DNA from: Rhodoferax sp.
GTDB lineage: Bacteria > Pseudomonadota > Gammaproteobacteria > Burkholderiales > Burkholderiaceae_C
Direction of reading: 5' to 3'
Assembly (NCBI GenBank): GCA_024235935.1
Contig: JACKLL010000022.1
Location: 1 to 33,740 of the forward strand
DNA: 33,740 nt
The position numbers and the translations under genes were made by a program. Shown here piece after piece: positions 33,223 to 33,740 of the stretch (the stretch's first letter is position 1; each line of letters starts with the position of its first letter). Below the pieces are notes generated by a model. The model was not told the origin of the DNA and did no database searches. It was given only the letters and a program-made list of their open reading frames with translations.

Positions 33223-33740
33223 ATGCCCAGAAAACCTCTCCCATCCGAAACCGCGAAAGAGTCGTTCAGCAGTGCAACCTCCTACGATGTTGCGCTGCTG
33301 GCAGGCGTGTCGCAGTCGGCGGTATCCCGGTGCTTCAAACCCAATGCATCGATATCGGAGAAGACCCGCAAGAAAGTTCTGGCCGCCGCGGAGCAGCTGC
33401 ACTACGCGCCCAACGCGATCGCACGGTCCCTGATCACGCGCCGCTCGAACATCGTCGCGGTGCTGATCACCGAAACCACGAGTCGGGTCACGCCCGAGAT
33501 CCTGTTCGAGCTCAACGTCGCGCTGTTGCGGCGCAGCCTGCACCTGCTGCTGTTCTCGATCACCCAGGAGATGGGTCATGAGGACATCATCGGCGAGGTG
33601 CTGCGCTACAAGGTCGACGGCGTCATCGCCTGCACCAGTCTGCCGGAGGCGCAGATCACGCGCTGCAACAGCCGCGGCATCCCGGTCGTGCTGTACAACC
33701 GCTCCGCACCCGGACTCAATGCCTGCAGCGTCAGCTGCGA
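33223..33740 (+). CDS. LacI-family transcriptional regulator, second paralogue (partial, runs off right edge)
   Basis: The first 172 codons are visible. The DNA-binding part TSYDVALLAGVSQSAVSRCF and APNAIARSLITRRSNIVAVL closely match those of the preceding LacI gene, and the spacing of the hinge is the same, so the two are tandem paralogues. The recognition helix differs at a few positions (QSAVSRC against QAVVSRA), so they may bind related but distinct operators. An effector domain begins about residue 70. It starts 111 bases after the upstream regulator and may control genes beyond the window. Confidence 0.93.
   Translation, partial: MPRKPLPSETAKESFSSATSYDVALLAGVSQSAVSRCFKPNASISEKTRKKVLAAAEQLHYAPNAIARSLITRRSNIVAVLITETTSRVTPEILFELNVALLRRSLHLLLFSITQEMGHEDIIGEVLRYKVDGVIACTSLPEAQITRCNSRGIPVVLYNRSAPGLNACSVSC

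Overview
The window is GC-rich, densely coded DNA of a beta-proteobacterial type, most likely Burkholderiales. Supporting signs are the glmS/glmU pair next to an Lrp/AsnC regulator, a DUF6279-like lipoprotein, a CRP/FNR regulator, a cytochrome c', a PEP-CTERM protein, and a long sugar-type ABC operon divergent from LacI regulators. No tRNA, rRNA, CRISPR array or prophage was seen. Assignments come from reading motifs by eye; no database search was run.

Layout. 1-586: 5' part of a DapA/NanA-type aldolase leaving the left edge. 951-3123: an exported alpha/beta hydrolase (non-haem chloroperoxidase type) split by an intact IS5-family element (1524-2681). 3187-3681: an unrecognised small hydrophobic protein with paired cysteines. 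4078-5150: a DnaJ-like protein and a probable VOC/PhnB gene remnant. 5277-6774: an Asp-box beta-propeller followed by a MoaD/ThiS-like protein ending in Gly-Gly. 6897-6959: nested inverted repeats. 7047-8723: a methyltransferase divergent from a LysR regulator.

8834-13668 is a cell-wall precursor region: glmS (with a second copy of its last codons just downstream), an Lrp regulator, a soluble histidine kinase translationally coupled to glmU, and glmU itself. 13649-16243 carries a lipoprotein, a CRP/FNR regulator and a LuxR-type regulator. 16595-17605 is an MBL-fold protein with altered metal ligands behind a large palindrome. 17992-22041 has a PEP-CTERM protein followed by two glycosyltransferases. 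Cytochrome c' and an HDOD protein follow.

23823-31952 (minus strand) is an eight-gene, tightly spaced operon: sugar-type binding protein, two permeases, ATPase, alpha/beta hydrolase, bicupin, MetE-like zinc methyltransferase, and HpcH/HpaI aldolase. Two paralogous LacI regulators (32077 and 33223) lie upstream, with a perfect 14-bp palindrome in the divergent promoter region. The gene set suggests import and breakdown of an unidentified, possibly O-methylated or esterified carbohydrate-like compound. This operon and the propeller/MoaD-like pair are the best candidates for undescribed biology here.
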